Shown here in pieces: positions 62,649 to 64,000 of a DNA stretch of 64,000 nucleotides. The notes under the pieces are model-generated. The model had not been told where the DNA came from, did no database searches, and worked only from the letters and a program-made list of their open reading frames with translations. The DNA is from Polynucleobacter sphagniphilus. GTDB taxonomy: Bacteria; Pseudomonadota; Gammaproteobacteria; Burkholderiales; Burkholderiaceae. The translations under genes and the position numbers were made by a program. Position 1 is the first letter of the stretch; every line of letters starts with the position of its first letter. The DNA lies in NCBI RefSeq assembly GCF_001953355.1, contig NZ_MPIY01000017.1:124001-188000 (forward strand), written 5' to 3'.

Positions 62649-64000
<1,352 letters not shown>

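Overview
The window reads as a chromosomal segment around the replication origin of a small-genome betaproteobacterium. The best match from gene content, order and moderate-to-low GC is the genus Polynucleobacter (Burkholderiaceae); this is recognition, not a database result. The core order is def-fmt-rsmB-ntrYX, dprA/topB, pckG, mnmE, yidC-yidD-rnpA-rpmH, oriC, dnaA-dnaN-gyrB, a liv-type transporter, mnmG-rsmG-parA-parB and the atp operon. Genes left of oriC (about 38.9-40.8 kb) mostly run on the minus strand and genes right of it mostly on the plus strand, as expected for two replichores leaving the origin.

Region 1 (1-5.1 kb) is a patchwork. A GC-rich stretch holds an SDR end, a YciI-like protein and an ihfB-like gene with its middle missing. 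A zeta-toxin-like ATPase with a small partner ORF follows, then a TetR gene without its DNA-binding domain. Next come cassettes (brnTA-type toxin-antitoxin, an HAB-like membrane protein, a HigBA-type toxin-antitoxin, a DUF3024 protein). Three of the cassette boundaries carry a repeat made of a terminator hairpin plus a decayed tRNA-Phe-like sequence.

Region 2 (5.18-17.81 kb) is an integrated element in tRNA-Phe, bounded by perfect 65-bp direct repeats that cover the tRNA 5' half and its upstream flank. A tyrosine integrase lies next to the right end. Inside are an autotransporter with a second, vestigial 3' end, several small genes, an iteron-like array, a clamp-loader-like AAA ATPase with an unknown partner, a short second tyrosine recombinase beside an 18-bp-arm inverted repeat, and an arsenic cassette (arsR-arsC-aquaporin with divergent arsH). 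A palindrome, TGTCGTG-N5-CACGACA, occurs six times here and I did not notice it elsewhere in the window. No capsid, conjugation or relaxase genes are recognisable.

Region 3 (17.9-38.9 kb) is core: cupin, HPP-CBS membrane protein, OsmC-YcaO fusion, NtrYX-like two-component system, RsmB/Fmt/Def translation genes, a short DprA, topoisomerase III, a stand-alone MnmC oxidoreductase domain, PEP carboxykinase, MnmE and the YidC-YidD-RnpA-RpmH cluster.

Region 4 (38.9-64 kb) holds two DnaA-box clusters flanking dnaA, dnaN, gyrB, a SET-domain protein, a five-gene branched-chain-amino-acid-type ABC transporter, a three-gene acyl-CoA dehydrogenase/SDR/phosphotransferase cluster, the mnmG-rsmG-parAB group with two parS sites, and the F-type ATP synthase operon, cut off inside atpD. 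mnmE, mnmG and the mnmC domain all serve wobble-uridine modification of tRNA.
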